Source: an uncultured Sutterella sp. (GTDB lineage Bacteria > Pseudomonadota > Gammaproteobacteria > Burkholderiales > Burkholderiaceae_F). From it: a stretch of 5,827 nt of DNA. The translations under genes were made by a program, and so were the position numbers. Under the pieces are notes generated by a model. The model was not told where the DNA came from. It made no database searches and was given only the letters and a program-made list of their open reading frames with translations. Shown in pieces: positions 1-5,827 of this stretch. Numbering within the stretch: position 1 is the stretch's first letter; the number at the start of each line of letters is the position of its first letter. The stretch is taken from assembly GCA_934249275.1 (NCBI GenBank), contig CAKQKT010000105.1, forward strand, positions 1 to 5,827, written 5' to 3'.

Positions 1-3
1 TTG

Positions 4-603
4 ATGACTGATAATCTTGAAAAGACGGGCAATGAACATGTCCGCCGGATAAAGCGAACGAAGCGGATCAAGATCACCGACATTCGCGAAATCGGCGCGC
101 TCGTCAGACTTGCCCGCATGCGCCTCGGCATGTCTCAGACCGATGCCGCCATCTGCTGCGGCGTCGGCCGACGCTTCTATGTGGAGCTCGAAAACGGGAA
201 GCCCTCGATTCAGCTCGACAAGCTCCTGATGGTGATGGAGACGCTTGGTTTGGAAATCATGGTGGGCGGCCCGGGCGCAGCCTTTACGACCGAGGATCTT
301 TCCACGGCTTCCGTCAAGTGTCGCGAGGACGAGCCGATTCACGTTTGGCAGGCCGAATTCACCGACGGTCTCGAACCTTGGAATCCGGAGGAAAAGGTCC
401 GCCGCGGCCGCACGCCGGGCACCATCAACGTCAAGGATCGCCGAACGTCCGCCGTGCGCAATCAGGACGGGGAGCTGCTCTACGAAGCGCCCATCGAGAT
501 TCCGCGGACCGAGTCCCGCGAGGAGCCCGAGGAGCGCATCAGCGTGAACATGCGTCTGCGCAAGAGGCACCGCGACGAGCAGCTGACCGGGACCAACGGT
601 TGA
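4..603 (+). CDS. HipB-like XRE-family HTH regulator with long C-terminal extension
   Basis: DNA-binding protein, probably a repressor or antitoxin of the HipB type. Numbering from the ATG at base 4, the HTH domain covers about residues 29-87: a helix ending RLGMSQ, the recognition region around GVGRRF, then ELENGKPSIQ and a hydrophobic helix ending METLGLEI. The ELENGKP...LGLE pattern is typical of HipB proteins of the y4mF-like type, which usually sit just upstream of a hipA. Those proteins are usually about 70-110 residues; this one is 199, with a charged tail (about 90-199) rich in Arg, Glu and Pro that I do not recognise. No hipA follows: the next gene is convergent. A TTG at base 1 is in frame just before the ATG; the ribosome site lies outside the window, so the start is uncertain and the gene could begin further upstream. 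The HTH call is firm; the antitoxin role is inference. Confidence 0.85.
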   Translation: MTDNLEKTGNEHVRRIKRTKRIKITDIREIGALVRLARMRLGMSQTDAAICCGVGRRFYVELENGKPSIQLDKLLMVMETLGLEIMVGGPGAAFTTEDLSTASVKCREDEPIHVWQAEFTDGLEPWNPEEKVRRGRTPGTINVKDRRTSAVRNQDGELLYEAPIEIPRTESREEPEERISVNMRLRKRHRDEQLTGTNG

Positions 604-633
604 GCGAAGCTTGACGAGGCTTTAACAGGCAAA

Positions 634-669
634 CGAAAGGCCGAACACGATGAAGTGTCCGGCCTTTCG
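634..669. terminator. Likely bidirectional terminator between convergent genes
   Basis: Perfect 10-bp inverted repeat CGAAAGGCCG (634-643) / CGGCCTTTCG (660-669). After one A/C mismatch the stem continues with ACAC/GTGT (645-648, 655-658) around a GATGAA loop. It lies 30 bases after the stop of the upstream plus-strand gene and 47 bases beyond the stop of the minus-strand hipA. The T-tracts are short (TTT just after the stem on the minus strand, none clear on the plus strand), so efficiency as an intrinsic terminator is uncertain. Confidence 0.72.
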
Positions 670-670
670 A

Positions 671-690
671 CATTTCGGGCCTCGGAAATG
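671..690. repeat. Second small hairpin in the convergent intergenic region
   Basis: CATTTC (671-676) pairs perfectly with GAAATG (685-690) around an 8-base loop, directly beside the stronger hairpin at 634-669. It may add to termination of hipA transcripts or be incidental. There is no T-tract. Confidence 0.4.
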
Positions 691-716
691 CGTGATCGAG
701 GATCCCGCTTGAGGCG

Positions 717-2012
717 TCAAAGGTTCTCTTCAAAGAGGGGCGCCATGTATGCGATGTCTCTGGCATCGGCGCCGAACTCCTCGGCGATGCCTTCCCAGCC
801 CGAGAGGACGCGGCGCATTTCCATGAGAATGCCCTTGGCGTCGCTCACCGAGAGACCGAAGTACCTGGCATAAGGAAGGGCGTCGTCGGCGCACATGAGG
901 CGCTTCCTGCCGTCCATGGTGAGTCCGGGACCCTGTGCGGAGGGATTCCATTCGAGCGAATAGGCGGGCGCAAGGCGCCAGCCGAGCGGCTCGCGAAGGA
1001 ACTGCCAGCGCGCCAGCGAGTCGCCCGCGCCGCCCGTGAGGAGCTGAAAGGCAATGCGCCGCCACATCTGAGGAAGATCCTCCTTGGGAGCCGCACCGCC
1101 GCCGTTGAGAATGTCGGCAAGCGCAAGATAGCCTGCGGGAAGCGGACGCGGGGCGGAATCGTTCCTGCGCGCGAGGGAGGCGCCCGTGAGCGTCAGCAGG
1201 GGCTTCACGGCGGGTTCTCCCGGAGCGGCCGAGGAGCGGTCGGAACGCCTCGTGAAGAGGACGTTCTCGCCCATTTCGTGCACGAGCTCGTGCTCGACGG
1301 TGCGAATGCCGCAGCGTTCGGCTGCAGCAAGCGCCATGTGCATCCAAAGCGGCCTGTCGATGGGGTCGAGCATGCTCCTGAGGCGCAGCGTCTGCATCTC
1401 GCGATGCCTTTCGACCGTAAAGACCGGACGGCGTCCGGGGAGCGTCAGCCCGTTTTGAATGAGGGTGATTTCACCGGCCGCAGCCTTGCCGCGCTCCATG
1501 GCATGGAAGGCATAAATGAGCTCGGGAAGTTCCGACTGGCTCTTCACGCGGGGACGTTCGGAAAGAGGATCCGAATCCGCCGGGACGATGGAAAGGGCGC
1601 TCAATGCATCCGTTTTGTGTGGCAGAAGAAGGGCGCTGACTTCAAGCTTTCCGGCATCTTCGGGAAGGCCTTTAACGGGTGAGGCCGGATCGAAAAACGT
1701 CGGATAAACGGCCGGAGAGATCGCACGGTCTTCCAAAAAACCGAACGATGATTTTCCAAGCCGAGGATGGAGGACGCCGCGCTCGAGCGGAAGGTCCGAT
1801 CCGAGAGAGACGCCGTCGTCGATCCAGGCGTCGTCATACTGAAACCGAAGGCCGGGTCCGTTTTGGACGACTGCGGCAGCGGATGCCCTCAAATTTTGAG
1901 AAGTTCCCGTGCGGGAACTTTGTTTTGTCGGGACGGCCAGGCGTCCGATGAGCGGCTCGCCGGAAAGCCATCCCGCACGGATCTCGTAAAGTCGCAGGGA
2001 AGGGGAGCTCAT
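717..2012 (-). CDS. hipA: HipA-family protein, apparent pseudokinase
   Basis: A 431-residue protein, near the usual HipA length, encoded 6 bases after hipB. HipA proteins are Ser/Thr kinases that cause growth arrest and are held by HipB. The family framework is visible: an N-terminal lobe with FQYDDAWIDDG (about 57-67), a helix ending AAAERCGI (229-236), RRSDR (255-259), YLALADIL near 295-302, MWRRIAFQLL (316-325), GWRLAPAY (344-351) and a C-terminal AYMAPLFEENL. Catalytic motifs are lost. The usual SLGGARPK loop reads TLPGRRPV (190-197). The ATP lysine position appears to be Arg (about 210). The usual NTDDHLRN reads GGAGDSLAR (327-335), so catalytic Asp becomes Gly330 and Asn becomes Arg335. 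The metal-binding Asp of PAYDL becomes Ser352. The frame is uninterrupted, suggesting selection for a non-kinase role. An AAGGAGG site (2024-2030) lies 11 bases before the ATG. Family membership is confident; loss of activity is inferred from alignment by eye. Confidence 0.87.
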   Translation of the reverse strand: MSSPSLRLYEIRAGWLSGEPLIGRLAVPTKQSSRTGTSQNLRASAAAVVQNGPGLRFQYDDAWIDDGVSLGSDLPLERGVLHPRLGKSSFGFLEDRAISPAVYPTFFDPASPVKGLPEDAGKLEVSALLLPHKTDALSALSIVPADSDPLSERPRVKSQSELPELIYAFHAMERGKAAAGEITLIQNGLTLPGRRPVFTVERHREMQTLRLRSMLDPIDRPLWMHMALAAAERCGIRTVEHELVHEMGENVLFTRRSDRSSAAPGEPAVKPLLTLTGASLARRNDSAPRPLPAGYLALADILNGGGAAPKEDLPQMWRRIAFQLLTGGAGDSLARWQFLREPLGWRLAPAYSLEWNPSAQGPGLTMDGRKRLMCADDALPYARYFGLSVSDAKGILMEMRRVLSGWEGIAEEFGADARDIAYMAPLFEENL

Positions 2013-2018
2013 TTTTGC

Positions 2019-2327
2019 TTAAGCCTCCTTCTTCGGCTGGCGGGCTCGCTGGGGGAGGCGACGGGCCTCAAGCATCAGGCCGGTCTCGTCGCCGGATGCG
2101 GCTACGATGTCGGAGAAGGGTGTTCCGAGCCCAAGCGCCTGAAGCACGGATGCCACATTGCCGATCGCAATTCCGCAATCGCCGTTTTCCAGTTTCGAGA
2201 GGGTGTTGAGCGAAATGCCTGCTCGCTCCGCAACGACGGCCTGGGGGAGGCGTCGGCGAAGTCTGGCGGATTTCAGATTGGCTCCGAGAGTCCTGACAGA
2301 CTCCTCAACGGCAAAACTCGGTCTCAT
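2019..2327 (-). CDS. hipB: HipB-like XRE-family antitoxin/repressor
   Basis: A 102-residue DNA-binding protein and the first gene of the hipBA operon. The HTH domain spans about residues 12-68: GANLKSARLRRRLPQ, then VVAERAGISLNTLSKLENGD with the recognition helix near SLNTLSK, ending VLQALGLG. The C-terminal stretch GDETGLMLEARRLPQRAR (79-96) matches the tail typical of HTH proteins paired with this HipA subfamily. HipB proteins bind operators as dimers and repress their own operon. I chose the ATG at 2327 because AGGA lies 11 bases upstream and family similarity begins after it. An in-frame ATG at 2363 would add 12 residues but has no visible ribosome site. The hipA ribosome site lies within the last codons of this gene, which suggests translational coupling. 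It differs clearly from the HTH protein at 4-603, so the two are not recent duplicates. Confidence 0.88.
   Translation of the reverse strand: MRPSFAVEESVRTLGANLKSARLRRRLPQAVVAERAGISLNTLSKLENGDCGIAIGNVASVLQALGLGTPFSDIVAASGDETGLMLEARRLPQRARQPKKEA
2024..2030 (-). promoter_or_regulatory. Ribosome binding site of hipA inside the hipB 3' end
   Basis: AAGGAGG on the minus strand is a full match to the anti-SD sequence, 11 bases before the hipA ATG and within the last codons of hipB. It fixes the hipA start at 2012 and ties hipA translation to hipB. Confidence 0.8.
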
Positions 2328-2328
2328 A

Positions 2329-2381
2329 ACACGTAGTGTCCTGTGAACTAAACAGCTCAACATGGAGCTTAATGTGAATTA
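2329..2381 (-). promoter_or_regulatory. Candidate operator region before hipB
   Basis: Just upstream of the hipB ATG are an imperfect palindrome ACACGTAGTGT (2329-2339) and two direct copies of TGTGAAYTA: TGTGAACTA (2342-2350) and TGTGAATTA (2373-2381). The copies start 31 bases apart, close to three helical turns. The first copy touches the hipB ribosome site, so a bound protein could block expression. HipB autorepression is known for the family; that these are its sites is inference. Confidence 0.42.
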
Positions 2382-2490
2382 GGAGGTTTTTTGCGTTTTC
2401 GCCGGATTTCGTCGAAAAAGAGCGTTTTGAAGCCTGTTTTTCCATCGATCCGACGACGCTTGAAAATTCCTAACATCTCGAATAGTGGGA

Positions 2491-2526
2491 ATTATACTAC
2501 CGTTGCCCCTGCAATACTGTGAATTA
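2491..2526 (-). promoter_or_regulatory. Candidate hipBA promoter
   Basis: On the minus strand TTCACA (2523-2518, five of six matches to TTGACA) is followed by overlapping -10 candidates: TAGTAT after 18 bases, or the perfect TATAAT (2496-2491) after 21 bases, which is long. The -35 hexamer is part of a third TGTGAATTA copy (2518-2526), so the protein bound at the other two copies could also act here. The resulting leader to hipB would be about 155 bases. On the plus strand CTAACA-N17-TATACT (2470-2498) overlaps the same site and could fire in the other direction. Confidence 0.35.
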
Positions 2527-2555
2527 AGGCAATTTTTTGAGGCCGTTTCAAACGC

Positions 2556-2582
2556 TCATTTTGAACTCAAGCGTCATTTTGA
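2556..2582. repeat. Tandem 9-bp repeat TCATTTTGA, 18-bp period
   Basis: TCATTTTGA occurs at 2556-2564 and 2574-2582, and the outer GCTCA/TGAGC bases (2554-2558, 2580-2584) can pair. It lies in the AT-rich stretch upstream of the hipB promoter. No function can be assigned. Confidence 0.5.
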
Positions 2583-2600
2583 GCATTTTTCGGAAACGAA

Positions 2601-2649
2601 ATTTTCGAAAATCTGCCTGATCTTGCTCGATTCTCGAAAATCGATTTTC
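2601..2649. repeat. Paired AT-rich palindromes
   Basis: ATTTTCGAAAAT (2601-2612, perfect 12-bp palindrome) and GAAAATCGATTTTC (2636-2649, perfect 14-bp palindrome) lie about three helical turns apart. Both contain the motif TCGAAAATC (2605-2613, 2634-2642), which recurs at 2794-2802. They could be protein-binding sites or cruciform-prone DNA. Confidence 0.5.
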
Positions 2650-2979
2650 TCGTTTTGAGACGGCAGCCCGTCACCGTTTGCGATGACGCTTTCCTCACTT
2701 TCGGATGCCTTCGATTCGAATCCGGCACTTCCCTCTTCGTCGCGCCAGGCATCCTCCGGGGAGAATTTGTTCTCCTGGAAAACCGGACATGGCTCGAAAA
2801 TCTTAGAGTACCTGAACGGGAACACAAAGAAAAACTAAACAAATTTGCTTAAACTTTGAACGCTGAAGCAAAAGAACGAGCAGTTTCTGAAGGAGTGCCG
2901 GTCTCTGGCCGTATCGTCGGATTTATCCGCACGCCGTTAAAAACGACAGGGCGGCAGTTCATACGAGCATGATCAACAA

Positions 2980-3123
2980 ATGACCGGACCAAGAAAGACT
3001 GCGCAACAGATGGAAATGGCTAGGTGTGGTGCTGTTGAGGTGAATAAAGGACCTGTACGGGAACTCTATCCGTTTTTTGTCAATCCGCAATTCGGCTCGA
3101 ACGAGGAGGCGTATTTTGCCTGA
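2980..3123 (+). CDS. Possible small protein or gene fragment, 47 codons
   Basis: An ATG-started frame beginning MTGPRKTAQQMEMAR and ending GSNEEAYFA before TGA. Its composition is protein-like, with no long low-complexity run. Against it: no Shine-Dalgarno sequence precedes the ATG, the frame is already open from 2941, and a neighbouring protein-like frame ends just upstream in another phase. It is more likely a fragment of a broken gene than an expressed small protein. No family recognised. Confidence 0.2.
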   Translation: MTGPRKTAQQMEMARCGAVEVNKGPVRELYPFFVNPQFGSNEEAYFA

Positions 3124-3373
3124 TTTTTGTGCATGTTGAGAGGCTGATTACGCAAAATTGGGATGCCAGTGCGCCGGCTGAAGCGGTGTGGTTCGCTATC
3201 GCATTTCGATCGGGAGCTTGTTCGATTGTCGGCTCGGCGCATGACCATTTTGCCTCGAGACATGGTTCGATGCGGGGCTGTTTCTGTTCGCTCGTTCGGA
3301 TTTGCTTAACGATTTTGAGAGCTTGAAAAAGGGACTTTTATTGTCGAACAGAGAACCCGAAAGGGAACTCTAT
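3039..3373. repeat. Diverged 31-bp direct repeat, two copies
   Basis: Bases 3039-3069 and 3343-3373 match at about 24 of 31 positions, ending in the identical 11-mer GGGAACTCTAT. A shorter related copy ACCTGAACGGGAACAC (2810-2825) matches ACCTGTACGGGAACTC (3051-3066) at 14 of 16. Read on the plus strand, the copies would encode PVRELY, PERELY and PEREH, so the repeat may be a remnant of coding sequence. A further 15-bp pair, 12 of 15 matching, is at 3328-3342 and 3360-3374. Confidence 0.5.
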
Positions 3374-3438
3374 TTGAAATGAAGGTCCTTTTCAGTCTGG
3401 TTCGGCGTGTTCGGCGCAATTCGAGCAGATCGCGTTCA

Positions 3439-3466
3439 ATGCGCCTCAGAAGCGCCGTGAGCGCAT
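3439..3466. repeat. Strong bulged hairpin
   Basis: ATGCGC-C-TCA (3439-3448) pairs with TGAGCGCAT (3458-3466): nine base pairs with a single C bulge and a 9-base loop. A second small hairpin CTGAG/CTCAG lies at 3524-3538. There is no T-tract after either. They could belong to a structured RNA or be accidental; no known RNA family is recognised. Confidence 0.4.
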
Positions 3467-3633
3467 CGTCCAATGGTTTGATGCACTTGTCCGTCAAGAT
3501 GCTATGAGGCCCGCTGAGCGCCTCTGAGGTCCTCTCAGGTGCCATGCGGCGGTCGAAGCTTCTTCACAAATGCTCTGCAAGACCTGTGGCGCGAATGAAC
3601 GGCCTCTTTTGCAAGCATGCGCCCGTCGTTACG

Positions 3634-3665
3634 AAAAGCGGCGCCGGAACCGAGTCCGACGCCGC
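3634..3665 (-). terminator. Intrinsic terminator of the EamA transporter gene
   Basis: GCGGCG (3638-3643) pairs with CGCCGC (3660-3665); after a C/A mismatch, CGG/CCG (3645-3647, 3656-3658) extends the stem around an 8-base loop. On the minus strand the stem is followed by TTTT (3637-3634). It lies 27 bases past the stop codon of the transporter gene and is correctly oriented for it. Confidence 0.75.
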
Positions 3666-3691
3666 ATTGAGGAGAAGCATTTTTCTATCGA

Positions 3692-4636
3692 TCAGCTCAG
3701 CGTGATCTTGGCGCTCAGCGCATCGGCGTCCGCACCGGCCAGCACGGCGTTCACGCGCTTCATGCCGAGGTCCGAGCTCCACACGCCGCAGAGGATCATC
3801 ACGGCGCCCATGACGCCCACGAACGTGACGGATTCGTCGAGGATGACAAGGCCCGCGATCATGGCGATGATCGGGATGAGGAAGAGGAGATTGCGGATCT
3901 GCTGTGCGCCCGCTTCCTGTGCGGCCCGCTGCCAAAGGAGCGTGCAGAGCGTCGTGGGGCCGACGGCGAGGAAGACGAGGAGGGCGGCGCAGACCGGATC
4001 GGCGACGGCATAAAGGCCCGCCGCATCTTCATGCAGATAGAAGGGAATGACGGCAGCGAGGCCCCAGCCGAAGGTCTTGCGGGCCATGAAGACCGCGCCG
4101 TACTTGTGCACGCTCTTCAAAAGCGCGGAGTAGACCGCCCAAGCCAGCGCCGCGCCGAGCGACAGAAGAAAGCCCGCCTGCGGCAGGTTCTGGATCACGT
4201 GGTTGTCGAACCACACGAGGCACATGCCGGTCGCCACCGTCACGATGCCGAGCTTCGTCATCCAGTGCAGGCGGAAGCGGTGATGCATCGCGATCACCAC
4301 AAAGGCCGTGAAGAGAGGTGCGGCGGCCATGATCGCGGCGACCGTGCCGGCGTTCGTTTCGTGAAGGGCCAGATTTTCAAGCCCGTGGTAGAACGGTATG
4401 CACGCCACGCCCAACAGCGCGAACTTCGCTTCGTCCATGAGCGTGTCGGCAAAGATCTGCTTGTGGGAGAGCGCCGCCAGCACGGCGTACGCAAGGAAGG
4501 TGCGAATCGTCAGAACGGCGAAGGGCCCGAGGCCCTGAGTGTAGAGATACTCCGTCGCAATATAGGAAAGGCCCCAGGCGGCCACGGCGACGAGCGCAAG
4601 AAGATAGCCCGGAAGTGTGGAACGTGTTTGCTGCAT
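3692..4636 (-). CDS. EamA/DMT-superfamily membrane transporter
   Basis: A 314-residue inner-membrane protein, the usual length for the drug/metabolite transporter superfamily, with ten predicted helices in two EamA repeats. By hydropathy the helices lie near residues 10-29, 37-56, 71-88, 95-116, 126-143, 153-173, 183-201, 211-228, 246-265 and 269-287. The first repeat opens with LALVAVAAWGLSYIATEYLY, and the second ends with a typical IPIIAMIAGLVILDE...GAVMILCGV pattern. Family members export or import amino acids, nucleosides or other small metabolites; nothing here fixes the substrate. The ATG at 4636 puts the first helix right after a short N-tail, though the ribosome site is poor (only GGA close to the start). 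The last 25 residues form a short soluble tail. The gene stands alone, with its own terminator, divergent from the reductase gene. Confidence 0.9.
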   Translation of the reverse strand: MQQTRSTLPGYLLALVAVAAWGLSYIATEYLYTQGLGPFAVLTIRTFLAYAVLAALSHKQIFADTLMDEAKFALLGVACIPFYHGLENLALHETNAGTVAAIMAAAPLFTAFVVIAMHHRFRLHWMTKLGIVTVATGMCLVWFDNHVIQNLPQAGFLLSLGAALAWAVYSALLKSVHKYGAVFMARKTFGWGLAAVIPFYLHEDAAGLYAVADPVCAALLVFLAVGPTTLCTLLWQRAAQEAGAQQIRNLLFLIPIIAMIAGLVILDESVTFVGVMGAVMILCGVWSSDLGMKRVNAVLAGADADALSAKITLS

Positions 4637-4665
4637 GGTCCAAAACAGGAAGTTCGGATACCGCC

Positions 4666-4706
4666 ATTCTAAGTCGCCGTCATGACGTCTGCATGTCGAG
4701 CGACAT
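4666..4706 (-). promoter_or_regulatory. Candidate promoter/operator of the transporter gene
   Basis: On the minus strand TAGAAT (4671-4666) is a fair -10 hexamer, 30 bases before the ATG, but has no good -35. Upstream lie a perfect 10-bp palindrome CGTCATGACG (4678-4687) and the inverted repeat ATGTCG-AG-CGACAT (4693-4706), about where an activator would bind (-34 to -47). A weak -35 together with dyads suggests regulated expression; this is inference. Confidence 0.33.
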
Positions 4707-4793
4707 CATTTCCGTATTGTCGCCTTTAAGCTAGGCAGATTCCATTATCCACGCCTGCAGGGCTTTACAGGTGTTTTAGGTAAAAGTCCCTAG

Positions 4794-4821
4794 TTGATGT
4801 GTATTTTGAGAAGCCTAGAAT
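4794..4821 (+). promoter_or_regulatory. Sigma70-like promoter of the flavoprotein reductase gene
   Basis: TTGATG (4794-4799) and TAGAAT (4816-4821) are 16 bases apart, matching the consensus at four and five of six positions. Transcription would start near 4828, giving a leader of about 140 bases. TTGAT also resembles half an FNR site, but the second half (ATCAA) is not present at the right spacing. Confidence 0.55.
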
Positions 4822-4832
4822 AAACAGTTGTT

Positions 4833-4852
4833 CAGCGGACTGACCGCCGCTG
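4833..4852 (+). other. Hairpin early in the reductase mRNA leader
   Basis: CAGCGG (4833-4838) pairs with CCGCTG (4847-4852), loop of 8. It lies just past the predicted transcription start and may stabilise the 5' end. A second small stem CGGAT/ATCCG with a TCTC loop (4907-4920) lies further down the leader. No riboswitch family is recognised. Confidence 0.4.
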
Positions 4853-4896
4853 GAGACAATAAGAAACGCAAGGAGAAGCGGAGCTTTTAGCGGCTT

Positions 4897-5827
<931 letters not shown>

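Larger units (their letters stand above)
2382..3633. other. Long low-GC region with no convincing gene
   Basis: About 1.25 kb with lower GC than the genes on either side; some stretches near 2600 are below 40% GC by eye. I find no tRNA, rRNA, CRISPR or complete known gene. Short open frames exist on both strands, but none has a good ribosome site plus recognisable product. Examples are a 65-codon frame at 2655-2852, a 38-codon continuation to 2970 behind its stop, a 47-codon frame at 2980-3123, and an open frame without a start at 3378-3527. Several read like protein (for instance GVPVSGRIVGFIRTPLKTTG in 2855-2970, and QKRRERIVQWFDAL in 3378-3527), separated by stops and frame changes. This fits a decayed coding or mobile region, but no family can be named. 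AT-rich palindromes cluster at 2556-2650 and a strong hairpin lies at 3439-3466. Confidence 0.55.

Noticed and set aside
1767..2336. 189-codon plus-strand frame across hipB and the hipA start
   Set aside because: Antisense to two genes with clear family motifs; no recognisable product.
2710..2740. GATTCGAATCC resembling a tRNA T-arm
   Set aside because: Flanking bases do not form a 5-bp T-stem on either strand, and there is no acceptor stem or anticodon arm. It is a 10-bp palindrome (GATTCGAATC), not a tRNA or tRNA remnant.
2574..2825. Minus-strand 83-codon frame, acidic and Ser/Glu-rich, beginning at GTG
   Set aside because: It starts at GTG with no ribosome site and a stop immediately upstream, overlaps palindromic AT-rich DNA, and resembles no family I know. 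Possible but not supportable.
2918..2929. Inverted repeat CGGAT-TT-ATCCG
   Set aside because: Perfect but short, with no adjacent promoter or gene. The same half-sites at 4907-4920 have different spacing, so I do not call a shared operator.
3306..3545. Minus-strand 79-codon frame rich in Arg
   Set aside because: No ribosome site before its ATG, no recognised family, and it overlaps a hairpin and a competing plus-strand frame; the low-GC region gives similar frames on both strands.
3570..4013. Plus-strand frame with a CxxC start (MLCKTCGANERPL)
   Set aside because: It runs through the transporter's terminator hairpin and then antisense to the well-supported EamA gene; no ribosome site and no zinc-ribbon partner cysteines.
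4751..4776. ACGCCTG/CAGGTGT stem followed by TTTT, resembling a plus-strand terminator
   Set aside because: The stem needs a wobble pair, and no plus-strand gene lies upstream for it to end; it is upstream of both divergent genes.

Overview
The window looks like chromosome from a moderately GC-rich Gram-negative bacterium. My best guess is a gut-associated betaproteobacterium of the Sutterella/Parasutterella type. The guess rests on a secreted FMN/FAD flavoprotein reductase of the kind those anaerobes carry in large numbers, and on a HipB/HipA pair of a type common in proteobacteria. Taxonomy is inference; there is no rRNA or other marker gene here.

Layout. (1) 1-603, plus strand: a HipB-like XRE repressor with an unusual C-terminal extension of about 110 residues; its upstream region is outside the window. 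(2) 604-716: two successive hairpins between convergent genes, the first a likely bidirectional terminator. (3) 717-2327, minus strand: a two-gene hipB-hipA operon. The HipA aligns along its length with the HipA kinase fold, but every kinase residue I can place is substituted, so it looks like an intact pseudokinase. (4) 2328-3633: about 1.3 kb with visibly lower GC and no convincing gene. Its first part holds the likely hipB promoter and three copies of TGTGAAYTA. The rest holds palindromes, short dispersed repeats, a bulged hairpin and short broken reading frames, and may be a decayed mobile or coding region. (5) 3634-4636, minus strand: an EamA/DMT-type ten-helix membrane transporter with a terminator. 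(6) 4637-4967: a divergent control region with a sigma70-like promoter, inverted repeats and a 24-codon leader frame that overlaps the next start as ATGA. (7) 4968 to the window end, plus strand: the first 286 residues of an exported flavoprotein reductase with signal peptide, FMN-binding domain with a flavinylation motif, and an FAD-binding domain.

How they work together. HipB and HipA are clearly one operon, probably autoregulated. The first HTH gene is a second HipB-like protein with no HipA beside it in the window. The transporter and the reductase are divergent and may share control sequences, but nothing shows that they act on the same compound. The reductase is probably a periplasmic terminal reductase for a small organic acceptor in anaerobic respiration. 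Its acceptor cannot be told because the catalytic part lies beyond the window.
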